NCBI GenBank assembly: GCA_028571685.1
Contig: CM053142.1
Span: forward strand, 126,162,796-126,226,795
Length of the DNA stretch: 64,000 bases
Direction: 5' to 3'
Origin: Heterohyrax brucei
Taxonomy: Eukaryota > Chordata > Mammalia > Hyracoidea > Procaviidae
Shown here: positions 22,745 to 35,440 of the stretch, piece after piece
Numbering within the stretch: the stretch's first letter is position 1
Layout of the letters: every line of letters begins with the position of its first letter
The notes under the pieces: generated by a model
Databases searched by the model: none
What the model saw: the letters and a program-made list of their open reading frames with translations, nothing else
Told to the model about the DNA's origin: nothing
Program-made: the position numbers and the translations under genes

Positions 22745-23447
22745 CAAAAAAAAATTCAAATTTTATTAAAGGTTTAAAAAAAATGCAGTTAGGTGTGTAG
22801 GTCTCCCCAAAAGATCTTATGGCTACAAAAGCTGCCATGGAGATCTTCTCCAATGTTAAAAACTGATGCTCTGTTATCACTTGGATTCGTCTTTAATAGC
22901 TGATAGAAATTTCTTACCAAGACCTTAATTTTTGGCATAAAAATAATAATTCATAAGTCAGAATCACAAAACTAATAACTCCATTTCAATCTTCTAATTT
23001 ATGAGAAAAAATATACAGTCATTAATTCTGAAAAGGCCATTAATATCTTACTCTTCTAGGAAGAAAGGGAAGGAAGTAGGGGGTTGGAACTGCAGAACAC
23101 AATGTTTAGAACAATATAAAACATCTGGAAATGAAGATCAAAGGCCAATAAGTAATCCATCTTATTCTGATGAAACACAGGAAAACAGAGAGAAAATACT
23201 GAAGCTGTTCCGCTATACAGTGGAAACACACTGTGGCCATGATCACTTTCTGGACTAGTCTGGATACTTCATTCAATTGGCCTTAATTGCTTATAAAGTG
23301 TGCAAGACAACGAGAGAATCTGTCTTTAATTCCGCTCTCTGAAAGAAGCATGAATGGATATAAACTCTAATCACACACCACTGTGGATCATCAGAGCAAT
23401 TACAAACACAGTCACCAGCCTTTAACATCTTTCATATGCAGAAGCTG
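22745..23447 (-). other. KICS2: Probable KICS2 3' UTR, proximal form
   Basis: Follows the stop codon. It is free of SINEs and LINEs, unlike the sequence on both sides. An AATAAA on the minus strand (22767-22762) is followed by a T-rich run (TTTTTTTTTGTTCTG), the usual layout of a polyadenylation site, giving a UTR of about 0.7 kb. Further signals at 22288-22283 and 22007-22002 would allow longer forms. The end is inferred, not shown. Confidence 0.45.
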
Positions 23448-24317
<870 letters not shown>

Positions 24318-24629
24318 TTATTTTCTACTCCCCCACCCTCAAAAGCAACGTAGTAAAAAAGTTATTCTGACAAAACTTCATCGTTTCAGGGTTATGTCAA
24401 CATAATATTCTCTTGTGGAAGCGCCTGAAGTTAAAAAAAAAAAAAGAGTAATGGCTATCTTCTATTCAAACAGAGAAATTAAATTGGCTGGTAATTCCTT
24501 CTTATCTATTCTGGGTCTGGTATCCGGGTTTCTGACTAACACCAGCATCCAAACAAAGTGCCCTCTCTACAGGAGGCAGCGCTGAAGAGGCAGAGGTAAA
24601 TGAAAGGTCATTTAGACAACTGTGTAATG

Positions 24630-24720
24630 GCCTCTAATAAACTCATTTCACCCTCATGATCACTTCATCAGGTGTTATCAAGCCCATTTTGCAGAAATAG
24701 ACTATAAAGCTGTCTCTGAA
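24630..24720 (-). repeat. MIR fragment
   Basis: CTCATTTCACCCTCATGATC and CCCATTTTGCAGAAATAGAC resemble the reversed MIR 3' half. Confidence 0.5.
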
Positions 24721-25187
24721 ACATACCAGATTATTAGTGTTTATTAAAGGAACATAACATTTACAAGAAAGCCCTTATTCAGTCCTGATTCTCAAATTCC
24801 CTTCATATTTAATCACACTTAAAAACAAAATGGTAGCCAAACAATAAGCATCTAACATTTTTTTCACTGTTCTAAGGATAAAATCCAACATTCTTAAACA
24901 GATCTGTGAAACCCTGGGTGATACAGGCCCTTCTGATTTTCAGCCACACTCCCATTCTTTTCATTTTTTCCAGACATGAAATAATTACAAACATAATGAT
25001 ATTACAAGGAGGTCAAGGCAGCAGAGCAACTGTAGTCCCACTTGTCCTAAACAAAGGGATTTATAAAACTTTTTCACCATCATCTACAGTAAGAAATATA
25101 CTTTATATTATGACCAAGTACTACAAATAGTTTTATTTCATACTTATACTTACTGTGCACAATGTACTCGATGTCTTCTATATGCAG

Positions 25188-25189
<2 letters not shown>

Positions 25190-25219
<30 letters not shown>
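25190..25219 (+). repeat. (TG)n microsatellite
   Basis: About 15 uninterrupted TG units inside KICS2 intron 2, likely polymorphic. It directly precedes the SINE at 25237. Confidence 0.95.
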
Positions 25220-25221
<2 letters not shown>

Positions 25222-25236
25222 TCTTTAAATAGATTT

Positions 25237-25434
25237 AAAAAACCCACTGCTGTTGAGTCGATTCCAATTCATAGTGACCCTGCAGGACAAGACAGAACTG
25301 CCCCATAAGGTTTACAAGGCTATAAATCTTTATAGAAGCAGTCTGTCACATTTTTCTCCCACAGTGACTGGTGGGTTTGAACCCCTGACTTTTTGGTTAA
25401 CAGCCAGGCACTCAACCACTGAAGCACCAGGGTT
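25237..25434 (-). mobile_element. AfroSINE, long form
   Basis: CACTGCTGTTGAGTCGATTC and TGCAGGACAAGACAGAACTG, then the long-form middle (AAGGCTATAAATCTTTATAG, CACATTTTTCTCCCACAGTG), and the head GGTTTGAACCCCTGAC to GAAGCACCAGGGTTC. Confidence 0.9.
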
Positions 25435-25504
25435 CATTGCTTAAACAGATATATACTCACTAAATTAATTTTATGACTCCCAGATCGCTACCTGCTGTTT
25501 GTTC

Positions 25505-25655
25505 AGAGGAGCCCCGGTGGTGTAGTGGTTAAGGCTGCTAAACAGAGGTCAGCAGTTTGAATCCACGGCTGATCCTTGAAAGCCCTAGGGGACAGTTCTG
25601 CTTTGTCCTACAAGATTGCTATGAGTCAGAACAGACTCAACAGCAACAGGTAACA
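25505..25655 (+). mobile_element. AfroSINE, sense orientation
   Basis: GAGGAGCCCCGGTGGTGTAG at the head, TCAGCAGTTTGAATCCACGG at the B box, GACAGTTCTGCTTTGTCCTA and GACTCAACAGCAACAG in the tail. Opposite to the SINE 70 bp away, so the two form an imperfect inverted pair. Confidence 0.9.
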
Positions 25656-26785
25656 AGTGTGTAAAATATTGTTCTACTTCACAGCTAACAGCAATACTGA
25701 GGTAAAGGGGTGCAACTGGGGAATATCTTCCCTTAGAGGCAGGAGAGGAAAAAAAGACAAGTTTAAAGACACTGAAGCAAGGAAGAGCATAATCTTTTTT
25801 TCATGAATACTTCCTCTGACTCTTTAGGTCTTAAGAGTCACTTTCTTACAAATGTCTTTTCTGCCTATCTCAGACTCGGCCAGGTTCTAGTTTCTCAGTA
25901 TTTGTCTTCCCCTTTAGTAGTTTGACTACATAAGAGAAAGTCATTATCTGCCTACTTCTTTGACTCCAGCAGCTCAAGAACACATGGCACATGGTACAAA
26001 AACAATAAGTGACTGACTATGTTAAGATCTGAATCCTAATCTCAACTCCTTAATTCTGCCTGTTATTTATGATCTAACTGAAATTCTGTAAAAATGGACA
26101 AGAATGACACAGGAGAGTCCTGTCTGTATGGACTACTTAGGGCTTCCTTGCTCAATCTTTTCCTTCTGAGGAGTGACCAGGAAGTCCAGTGCCTGCTTGG
26201 CAGTGTCTGCCTCCTTCTCAAAGAGTTTATACCAAGCCCCTACACTGTTCCTGAAAATTCAAAGCACCTGCACAGGCTGCAGGAATCATATTGGCAAGTG
26301 ACTCCATTTGAAAGGTGCGCAGAAGAACGTAGTATTTACTGAGTACACGTTTCCTGCCCAGGAACCACGTTAGATGTTGCACAGGACTCAGCCCATTCAT
26401 CTGCTTCACTGCCAGTGAGACAGAAGCTTTGCACACAGATCTGTCTTGGCCCCTTTTGAAGAGGAAAATGCTTGCCATCAATTATACAATTAGAAAATAA
26501 ATGATCACAAGTATATGCACAGGATTTTTTGTTGTTTTTCTGCTTAAGCATTAATTAAGAAGTTATGGTTACCAGAGCCCACAATAGGTTAGACATTTTA
26601 AAGACAGAAGCTAATTATTATGTCAACAATTCTTCAAGACAGAGACTTAAACCATTAGTGGAGACTGAGTCAAACAATCAAGAATAAACCGACTCAAATC
26701 TTCTGTCTCCATGGGCTTAATTAACATACGGCTCTTCAAATAGTAAATATGTTTTAGATTAAATTGAGAGCCTAATACACATACA

Positions 26786-26898
26786 GAAACTCTAGTGGAA
26801 TAGTGGTTAAATGCTACGTCTGCTAACCAAAAGGTCAGCAGTTCAAATCTGCCAGCCACTCCTTGAAAACTCTATGGAGCAGCTCTACTCTGTACTTA
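26786..26898 (+). mobile_element. AfroSINE, 3'-truncated
   Basis: AGAAACTCTAGTGGAATAGT, GCTAACCAAAAGGTCAGCAG, then CTATGGAGCAGCTCTACTCT, after which the tail is lost. Confidence 0.85.
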
Positions 26899-27054
26899 TA
26901 GTGTATTACAGCACAAGTCTCAAAACTTTTCCACTGTGAGAAAGGCTGCTATCATCCTAACTTTTAGGCCCCCTGATGCTTCTTAGGAGCATCAATATCC
27001 CTGACACTATAATCACAGCAGTCAGGAAAATATGCTGAGGAACTATAAACACAG

Positions 27055-27564
27055 ATTCTTGGACTGAACTGTGTCCCCCCCACCAAAAAATGTCTGTCAG
27101 CTTAGCTCAGCCCTGATTCCTGGTACTGCCTACCGTTTTGTCTTTTGATGGAATTTCTCTATGTATTGTAAATTCAACCATTAAGATGTAGTATGATGTA
27201 TTAGAGGGAGTTACGTTGATGAGATGTGTAAGACTGGACAGTGTCTTAACCAATCTCTTTTGAGACATAAAACAGAGAGGCAAGCAGACAGACATGGGGA
27301 CTTCTTACTTCTAGGGAAGTACTGCCAGGAGCAGAGTATGTCCTGTGGAATTGAGAGGCTCCCGCAATGAGATGCCCCCAGACCAGGAGACTGATGACGA
27401 GCACAAGCTCACTCACGAGCCAGCCTGGACAAAAAGCCTGCCCACAGGGCCAGCACCCTGAATTCAAACCTACTGCCTACTGGACTACGAGAGAATACAG
27501 GTCTCTTTTCTAAACCCATCCACTTGTGGAATTTCTGTTACAGTAACACTAGACAACTAAGACA
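27055..27564 (+). mobile_element. Solo LTR, ERVL-MaLR-like, 510 bp
   Basis: Flanked by an exact 5-bp duplication CACAG (27050-27054 and 27565-27569). The 5' end resembles the MaLR start (GACTGAACTGTGTCCCCCC) and the 3' end is CACTTGTGGAATTTCTGTTA with CAACTAAGACA. The first bases have mutated away from TG. A 5-bp duplication is typical of ERVL/MaLR integration. No viral genes are present. Lies in KICS2 intron 2, antisense to the gene. Confidence 0.8.
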
Positions 27565-28399
27565 CACAGTCAGATAGGAAAACTATATGGAGCTAGAAAA
27601 AATTCTTCCACAAATAACACTACTGTTATTTTTCTGCTGTTTGCAGTTGGCAATCACCATTTATATCCAATGCCCTCACTGAAAGAACACAAATTCCCTG
27701 TACAAATGTTCAGTAAGAATTCTGAACGAGCTCTCCTGTAAATGTACACTAAACGTTTAACTGCTGACCATTTATTAAAAATGAATGTCAAAGCTATTTT
27801 TCATCCTTAAGAAGAGCTAAAAAATTCATGGTAATGTTAGTCTGCCAAGGCTTTGAGATTAGCATTCTGATGTATCATTTCCCCTTTCTACTCACTCCAC
27901 TGTGTGCCTCACAGCTAGTCACAACTCATCTCATAGAGGGATTTGTTAAACTTTGTTAATGGTTGTAATCCAAAAATGTACACCTCATCAATGGTAGCAA
28001 GCTCTAAAGACTATGAATACAGAATAAATTGACAACTATTTGCTGAGAACAGCTGCTCTAATTATAACCAGGACCAAAGGAGGGAAGGATAGAGGGAGGG
28101 AGGGAAAAAAGAAGGACAGATAACCCATTTACAGAATATAAAATAGGCTCCTCTCATATTTTAATGAAGAATCAGACAACTCTGCCACAGAAACACTACC
28201 TCTCTGCTTCACAAGTCCATACCTTCCAAAAAAAAAGGTACACTGGCCATATGCATGTGAGAAGACCAATTAAAAAGAAATCTGTAACCCCTTTTCAAAT
28301 AATTAGATTACTAGTTCTTAGATAAAAACATATCCGAGATATACATATATATTATCTGGAGATTTGCTCCACATATCCTTCCACGGCAGAAACGATTAC

Positions 28400-29500
28400 T
28401 CATTAAAAAATCCACTGCTGTCAAGTCAATTCTGAGTCATAATGACCCTGTAGGACAGAGAAAAACAACCACAAAGGGTTTTCAAGACTGAAATCTTTAC
28501 AGAGGTCTTTTGCACACATTTCCCCAATGCAATGTGTAGATTGATTTTTTTTGACAGCTGCTTCCATGGATACTGACTGGGGGCCCAAGTAAAATGAAAT
28601 CTTTGACAATGTCAATCTTTTCTCCATTTATCATGATGTTGCTTAGTGCTCCAGTCAGTTGTGAAGATTTTTGTTTTTTCTATGTTAAGGTATAATCCAT
28701 AGTGAAGGTTGTAGTCTTTTATCTTCATCAGTCCTCTTTAGTTTCAGCAAGTAAGGCTGTGTTATCTGCATATTGCAGGCTGCTAATGAGTCTTCCTCCA
28801 ACCCTGATGCCTTGTTCTTCATATAATCCAGCTTCTTAGATTATTTGCTCAGCATACAGATTGACTAAATGTGGTGGAAGGATACATACAACCTGAGACA
28901 CACACCTTTTCTGACTTTGAAACACACAGCATCCCCTTGTTCTGTTCCAATGACTCCCTCTTGATCTATGCATAGGTTCCTCATAAACACAATTAAATGT
29001 TCTGGAATTCCCATTTTAAGCAATGTTAGCTATAATTTGTTATGATCCACACAGTCATATGCCTTTGCATAGTCAATAAAACACAGATAAACATCTTTCT
29101 GGTATTCTTTGCTGTAAGCCAGAATCCATCTGACGTCAGCAGTGATATTCCTCATTCTGTATCCTCTTCTACATCTGGTTTAAATTTCTGGCAGTATAGT
29201 TTGGCAACAGACATAAATATGGAGGTTTTCCAGTTGGCTGGGCAGGTAGCTGTCTTGCAAATGTCTTGCCATAATGAGTGAGTACTAGCAGCACTGCTTC
29301 CACTCACTGAAACAGCTCCGTTGGTGTTCAGTCCATTCCTGGAGCCTTGTTCTGCCCCGAGGCCTTCATTCAGCTCAGAATTCTTCCTGCAGTACCACTG
29401 GTTCCTTGTAATAGTCTACCTTCTGGAATGATCACATGCTACCACCTGGCCCAAGTTTTCAACTGCCTCATATACCTGTGAAGTAGGACAATGTATAAGG
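28400..29500 (-). mobile_element. RTE-type LINE fragment with reverse transcriptase domain
   Basis: Minus-strand translation across about 29100-28640 gives EYQKDVYLCFIDYAKAYDCV, then MGIPEHLI and FKVRKGVC, the core of an RTE reverse transcriptase, with several stops. At the 3' end (28405-28510) an AfroSINE tail (CTGCTGTCAAGTCAATTCTG, CTGTAGGACAGAG) joins the RTE body directly instead of the normal RTE tail. 5'-truncated and dead. Confidence 0.8.
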
Positions 29501-29521
29501 AAGGCTAAAGAATTCATATCT

Positions 29522-29878
29522 TTGACTTATGGTGTTGGTGAAGAATACTGAACTGCTAAAAAAGAACCAACAAATCTATTTTGGAAGAAGTACAGCCAGA
29601 ATGCTCCTTAGAAGCGAGGATGGACAGACTCTAGTCTCACTCTGGACATGCTGTCAGGAGGAATCAGTACCGGGAGAAAGACTTGATGCTTGGGGTAAAG
29701 TAGACGGTCATCAAGAAAGAGGAGGACCCTTAATGACATCAGTTGACAGAATGGCTGCAACAATGGGCTCAAGCAGAAGAACAATCATGAGGGTGGTGCA
29801 GGACCGGGCAGTGCTTCATTCTGTTGTACCTACGGTCACTACAAGATGAAATCGACTGCACAGCTTCTAACAACAATC
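29522..29878 (+). mobile_element. RTE-type LINE 3' end, sense orientation
   Basis: The open frame at 29529-29849 carries the RTE C-terminus (related to ILEEVQPECS...EKDIMLG...), here partly out of frame: VDRMAATMGSSRRTIMRVVQ. The 3' end runs CATTCTGTTGTACCTACGGT, AAATCGACTGC and CTAACAACAATC, the tail also used by AfroSINEs. Confidence 0.75.
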
Positions 29879-29881
29879 GTT

Positions 29882-29992
29882 ACAGAAGCAGACTGCCATA
29901 TCTTTCAACCTCAAAGCAGCTGGTTAGCTCCAACCACTGACCTTTTTCTGGGTAGCAGCCAAATGCCTCATCACTGTGCCACCTGGCTTCCC
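29882..29992 (-). mobile_element. AfroSINE head part, reverse orientation
   Basis: ACAGAAGCAGACTGCCATAT, GGGTAGCAGCCAAATGCCTC and CACTGTGCCACCTGGCTTCC. It abuts the end of the plus-strand RTE, giving tail-to-tail elements. Confidence 0.75.
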
Positions 29993-30189
29993 TGGAGATA
30001 CTTAGAATGCATACAAAATAGCAAATAATAAATTTCTTAAGAGTGTACAAATTACATAACAGTTTAGAGGAAGGAGAGACTGCTTTCAGTTGAAAGACTG
30101 TAGAGTTCACAGAGGAGACAGCACCTAAATGAGGCCAAGGAAGTGTCCTTCTTTGAAGTCGGGCTGCATCTTGAGGCATGTGATGGTGG

Positions 30190-30395
30190 TGGGAGCCGTG
30201 GTGGCACACAAGTTAAGTGCTCAGCTGCTAACTGAAGGGCTGACAGTCCAGCCAGCGGCTCCACAGCAGAAGGACTTGGTGATCTGCTCTCGCAAAAGCA
30301 ACAGTCTAGAAAACCCTGTGGGGCAGTTCTACTCTGTCATATGTGCTCGCTCTAAGTCAAAACTGACTCAATGGCACGTAACAGCAGCAGAAAAA
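30190..30395 (+). mobile_element. AfroSINE, full-length long form
   Basis: GGGAGCCGTGGTGGCACACA at the head, CAGCAGAAGGACTTGGTGAT in the middle block, CCCTGTGGGGCAGTTCTACT and GACTCAATGGCACGTAACAG in the tail. The best long-form copy in the window. Confidence 0.9.
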
Positions 30396-31499
30396 TTTGA
30401 AAATGTAAGTTTGGGCAAGATCATACAAGGCCTGGAGTCTTCACAGCTGTGATCCATCTGTATATAAATACTTTCTGTGGAATGCTTCCCACAGAAATTG
30501 TACTGAGCTTTGCTTCTGAAATTTCAATGGGCAATAATTAACCTTGTTGAACCATCCACATACAGTTAACCAATAGTTTTAACAACAGTCTTAGTGCAAA
30601 TCTTTTTTGTTTTTGGAAGGAAAAAAGGCAAAAAGCTAAATAAATAAACAACAGTTCTCCCTTTGGTGAGAATTCTGTCAATCGAAGCATTCAGGTAAAG
30701 AATTTATGCTCCTGCAATGCAAATGAAAACTTTATGTTCAATGTTTTTAAATGTTATTCAGATTCTAGCTGTAAGGGAGTATAATTAAAAAATAAAGAAC
30801 ACTGAATGGCATATTATTCCTATACAAAAGGGATTTAAGAAGTTGTTTAAAAATACATAAATGATAGCTCATTTCCTTCTTTAAAGGTATTACTTCTTAA
30901 AATCATATTCTTGATTTAGAAGATTAAATATTAATTTGCATTTATAATCTATTTTTCAGTTTTGTTTTAATCATGAAACAGAAAGATTAGCCAGGAATTT
31001 CTTTTACACCCATGTACAAAATAGGTAAATACACCAAAAAGAATCCTACAGAATCAGATCTGTTGATACTTCTTTGAAAACAAATCCCATATTCTACTTC
31101 CTGTCAAAAGTGTTAAAGGAATAGCAGGCACACTGACCCCATAAGCTAAATTCATGTCTCCTACTGAGACTTTCAGCACATACTGAAAGTCCTTTTATGA
31201 TTAATTATCTTCACTTTCAAATGCAATGCCACAAATGACTGTGATTGTTAAGAATTTACAATGTTTAATAACGTAATAAGCATGCAGAAAGCGGAAACTA
31301 TTAGCAGCATTCTACTCTGAATACAAGTGGCTCTCAGAAGAAAAAAACAAATCATGCCTTCAATGTGCAGTACAGTGAACTACTTTTATATGACCCTTCT
31401 AGTCATGGGTTTGTAACTAACTACCAGAAAATGACTGGGTGGGACTATGCAAAAAAGGTATATTAAAAACTCTCATAAAAATTGACTGGATATATAAAA

Positions 31500-32090
31500 T
31501 AAGGTGCCTGTGGCCCACCAAGGGAACTGGTCAGTTTCGTCATCCTGCTGGATTAAAAAGAATCAATCCCAGATATTAAAGCAAGACCACACTACCAATA
31601 AGAAGAACCTGTAGCAGAGTGTATCCTTTGGACCCAGGTTCCCCATGCTGAGAACATCACAGACCCAAGAGAGAGCTCTAATACCAGAAAGCTTTAACAT
31701 TGGAGGTGGCAGCAGCACCAGATAGCAGTGGCATGAGACCAGCAGAAGCATTGGACTGGCAGATATGTGCAGTGAGCTTGCAGGAAGAGTGGGATGCCTC
31801 TGGGAACTTGTTGGCAAAGCTAGGCTTGCTGACCCGCAGAGCAAGAGAGTCAAGCACCTTTAGGCAGGAGGCTTTCTGGTAGAGTGGGATGCTTCTGGGC
31901 ACTTACTGGCAGAGCTGAAGAGCTTTGTAACACTTGCCTAAGCATGGTAGAGGCCAAGGCCAAGCAGGGGCCTATGCCAAAAAGAAGTGCCAAAACTTAC
32001 AGTAAGGACTGAGACTAAGAAGGAGGCCAAAGCTACAGTAAGGGCTGAGGCATGGCACAGAAGGAGCTGAGGGGTTGGAAGCTGTCATGA
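31500..32090. repeat. Unclassified block with internal duplication
   Basis: Two related segments about 97 bp apart: AGAGTGGGATGCCTCTGGGA with CTTGTTGGCAAAGCTA (31785 on), and AGAGTGGGATGCTTCTGGGC with CTTACTGGCAGAGCTG (31880 on). Later CTTACAGTAAGGACTGAGAC and CTACAGTAAGGGCTGAGGC repeat. Possibly part of an endogenous retroviral internal region or a degenerate tandem repeat. I cannot name it. Confidence 0.4.
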
Positions 32091-33251
32091 TTGATGAGCT
32101 ACACTGTCTTCAGAGTTGTTTCTGTTCCTTCCAAGTTGATCCTAAATCATACCTTGTTACTTTCCTAAAAAACTCCATAATCGTGAGTATCGTCTGTGAA
32201 CTCTTGGCAATTTGCAAGGGATTATCAAACTCAGCAAAGAAGTACGGTGTTGTGGGAGGGATGGCTGCTGTCAGAATAGGTGTAAAGGGTTGGAGAGGGG
32301 AGGTATGTCTGACCTACAACTCAGGAATTAGCCCTGCGCTGCGGTTGATCTTGATAATTTTTCATCTCTGCCCTGAAGTTAAATGATGTCTGATGCCACC
32401 AATTCCCACCATGCATCTCTGAAAGCACAGTGGACATCTGCAATTGACTCACACTGGATCTGCATCATTAATCAGGGGCAGAGGTTCGGACATCACACTA
32501 CCTACCAGTCTTGTTAATTTTTTAATACAAATGCATTTCATTTGTTTGTGAGAAGATGAAATTATTCACAAAATTTTTCATAAGTGTTCTGACACTGATC
32601 TGATATATCGGGGCAAATAGACTTTCCATGAAAGATAAAGTAGGCTCCACAGGAGGAAGACTAAATCTTTCAATACAACAGAATAGCAAAACATGAATTA
32701 TTTCTCTAGAACACAAGACTCACAAAAGAAATGAGTCTGATACAGCACAAATGCCAAATCAAAATCTACAGTATAAAAAAAGTTATCTTGGAAAAGGGAA
32801 AACCATGTTAATTTATACTTAAAAGAATCTTACTTCCCAAAGAAAATCAGCATGTTGTAGAGAATTCCAACTTTTCAGAATGCCCTAAGAAATTCACATT
32901 ATTCAAATTAATCCAAATCTCTAACTTAGGTAACTTCCAGACCATGGCATTTCTGTGATCAGCACTAGCGAGAGAAAGCAGCATGAGTAGGGATAGAAAC
33001 TGTAGATGAAAATGCCTATTGACCGTATGTTATACTGCAACTCATTCCATAAATATCCACTCAGGACAATGGTTTAAACTCAGCTACAACTCTAAGAGCT
33101 TCCAGAATAAAATATGGAAATGGTGGTGATGCTTATATAACATAATGACCATAATCAATGTTACTGAATTATACAAGTAAAAAAGGTTGAAATTGTAATT
33201 CTTTTGTTTTGGAAAAATACATATATATATATTAAAAAAAGAAAAGAAAAA

Positions 33252-33410
33252 ACCCAAATCCATTGCCATTGAGTCAATTCTGACCCACAGTAACTCTAAA
33301 GGACAGAGGAGAACTGCCCCATAGGGTTTTCGAGGAGCACCTACTAGATTCCATCTGGTGACCTCCTGGTTAGCAGCTGTGGCACCTAGCCACTATGCCA
33401 ACGGGGTGTT
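33252..33410 (-). mobile_element. AfroSINE
   Basis: CATTGCCATTGAGTCAATTC, AAAGGACAGAGGAGAACTGC, GGTTAGCAGCTGTGGCACC and a head end GCCAACGGGGTG. Sits between TA-rich repeats (TACATATATATAT and TACATATACATAT). Confidence 0.9.
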
Positions 33411-33507
33411 CTACATATACATATGAGTTGGAAGTGACTTGACACCAATGAGTATTTTTATGTATGTACATGTAACTTAACCACAATTAAAGAAAAGAAA
33501 TCTGGGC

Positions 33508-34017
33508 TGTAATTTTATCCCCCCAAACTTATCTTTTGACTTGGCTGGGCCATGACTCCCAGTATTGTGTGACTGTCTACCATTGTGTCATATATGATTT
33601 CCCTATGTGTTGTACATCCTACCTGTATGATGTTAATGAAATGGGACCATTTGCAGTTATGTTAATCAAGCAAGACTCAATCTACAAGATTGGGTTGTGT
33701 CTTGAGTCAATCGCTTTTGAGATATAAAAGTGAGAAGGAAGCAGAGAGACATGTGGATCTCACAGCACAGAGAAACAAGAGCCAGGAATTTCGTGGGTTC
33801 TTTGGATCTGCGATACCTGCACCGAAAACATCTCAGCCAAGGAGAGTTACTGACAAGAGCCTTCCCTCAGAGGTGAGCAAGAAAGAAAGCCTGCCATCAG
33901 AGCTGGCATTCTGACTTGGGATCTCTAGCCTGCTAGAGTAGGAGAATATAAACATCTATTTGTTAAAGCCATTCACTTGTGGTATTTCTGTCATAGCAGC
34001 ACTAGATGACTAAGACA
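33508..34017 (+). mobile_element. Solo LTR, ERVL-MaLR-like, 510 bp
   Basis: Begins TGTAATTTTATCCCCCC and ends GATGACTAAGACA, with the exact 5-bp duplication TGGGC at 33503-33507 and 34018-34022. The same length and termini as the LTR at 27055. The open frames inside (33536-33727 and 33690-33914) are LTR sequence, not genes. In KICS2 intron 2, antisense to the gene. Confidence 0.85.
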
Positions 34018-34451
34018 TGGGCTTTTGAAGAAAACAGAAGACATTTCTAGTCTCTGGGAATCTGGTGTTTGGAAGAAAGTAGACACAGATGAGAAATACC
34101 ATAAAACTAAAATGAAAAACACTCCAATGACGATAATTCTAGGAGAGTAAAATTAAGACACACTCACAATCAGTAAGGATCAATACCAGTACATCTCAGT
34201 GTTGATATCATTCTCTTCTTTACTCGGTCAATTTTTCTGTGTGTATACAGACTATGTATCATTACCACAAGGAAAAAAGTATATAGATCTCTAAGCACTT
34301 GACCCAGAATCACTGAATCCTACTCTCTTGGGGAAAAAACCAGGAGCCTAAACATGAGGGTTTTGTTTGTTTGTTTTTAACTTCCCAGTGGTTCTGCACA
34401 CCACTTTCACGTTCGCATTTAGGAATCACCGAATGAGATCTTTTCCCCTTG

Positions 34452-34650
34452 AATCCACTGCTACTGAATCCAATTCTGACTCACAGCAACCCTACAAGAC
34501 ACAGCAAAACTGCCCTATAGGGACTCCAAAGCTACAAATCTTTACAGAATCAGACTGCCACATTCTTTTCCTCAGATTGGCTGGTGGGTTTGAACCACTG
34601 ACCCACTGGTTTCCAGCCAAGCACTTAATCACTGTGCCACCGGGACTCTT
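34452..34650 (-). mobile_element. AfroSINE, long form
   Basis: CACTGCTACTGAATCCAATT, CAAAGCTACAAATCTTTACA, GCTGGTGGGTTTGAACCACT, and head end GTGCCACCGGGACTC. Confidence 0.9.
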
Positions 34651-35256
34651 CTTACCCCTGAAAATACCTCCAAGTCTACTTTAGTTTTCAGTTTACAAGA
34701 AATTACTTATTAAAATGTGTATTTACCAGAATACTTCCCCAAACATAAAACCTGTAAAGTTTAAAATATATATGCATAAAATATCTCTCAGCAATGACAG
34801 AAAGAATGTGTTAATATTCATTGTATCTTAGGAGAAGAATTAAGTGTCTAAGGGACAGAGGCAGGGGAAAGGCTTTCTGCAGCTATCATAAAGATCAAAG
34901 AGACATGACAGTAAAAATGGTAACTAACTTTAAAGGACAGTTTTGAAACAACTGAGGAAACATGAATACAGACTATTTACTATACAATTGGTAGAAAATC
35001 AGTATTAAATTTCCTGAGTGTGAAAACTGTATTATGGTGACAGATCCTTCTTAGAAGACACAGTCTCAGTCCTTACAGGTAAAGTGTCATGGTGTCTGCA
35101 TCTTACTTCCAAACGCTTCCAGGAAAAAAAAATTTGCACACACAGCAAGCGAGCAAACGCGGCAAAATCTGAAGCAATCGGTAAATCTAGGTGAAGCATA
35201 TTCATATGTTCATTGTACTATTTTTTAAAATGATGGTTTTATTGCTGTTTAATTTA

Positions 35257-35440
35257 CCAGCCCTGGTAGCACAACAGTTAAGTGCTCACCTGCCAACAGA
35301 AGGATGCTGGTTCAAACCCACCAAAAGGCTCCACAGGAGAAAGACTTGGAGGTCTGCACCCATAAAGACAACAGCCCAGAAAAACCCTGTCACCTAGGGT
35401 CACTAGGAGTCAGAACTGACTTCACAGCACCTAAGAACAT
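35257..35440 (+). mobile_element. AfroSINE, long form, sense orientation
   Basis: CAGCCCTGGTAGCACAACAG, CTCCACAGGAGAAAGACTTG, CACCTAGGGTCACTAGGAGT, and GACTTCACAGCACCTAAGAA. It lies beside the minus-strand L1 at 35441. Confidence 0.9.

Noticed and set aside
29120-29140. CRE-like CTGACGTCAG as a promoter element
   Set aside because: It falls in RTE LINE coding sequence, far from any gene start.
29529-29849. 106-residue open frame as a host gene
   Set aside because: It overlaps the RTE LINE C-terminus and tail.
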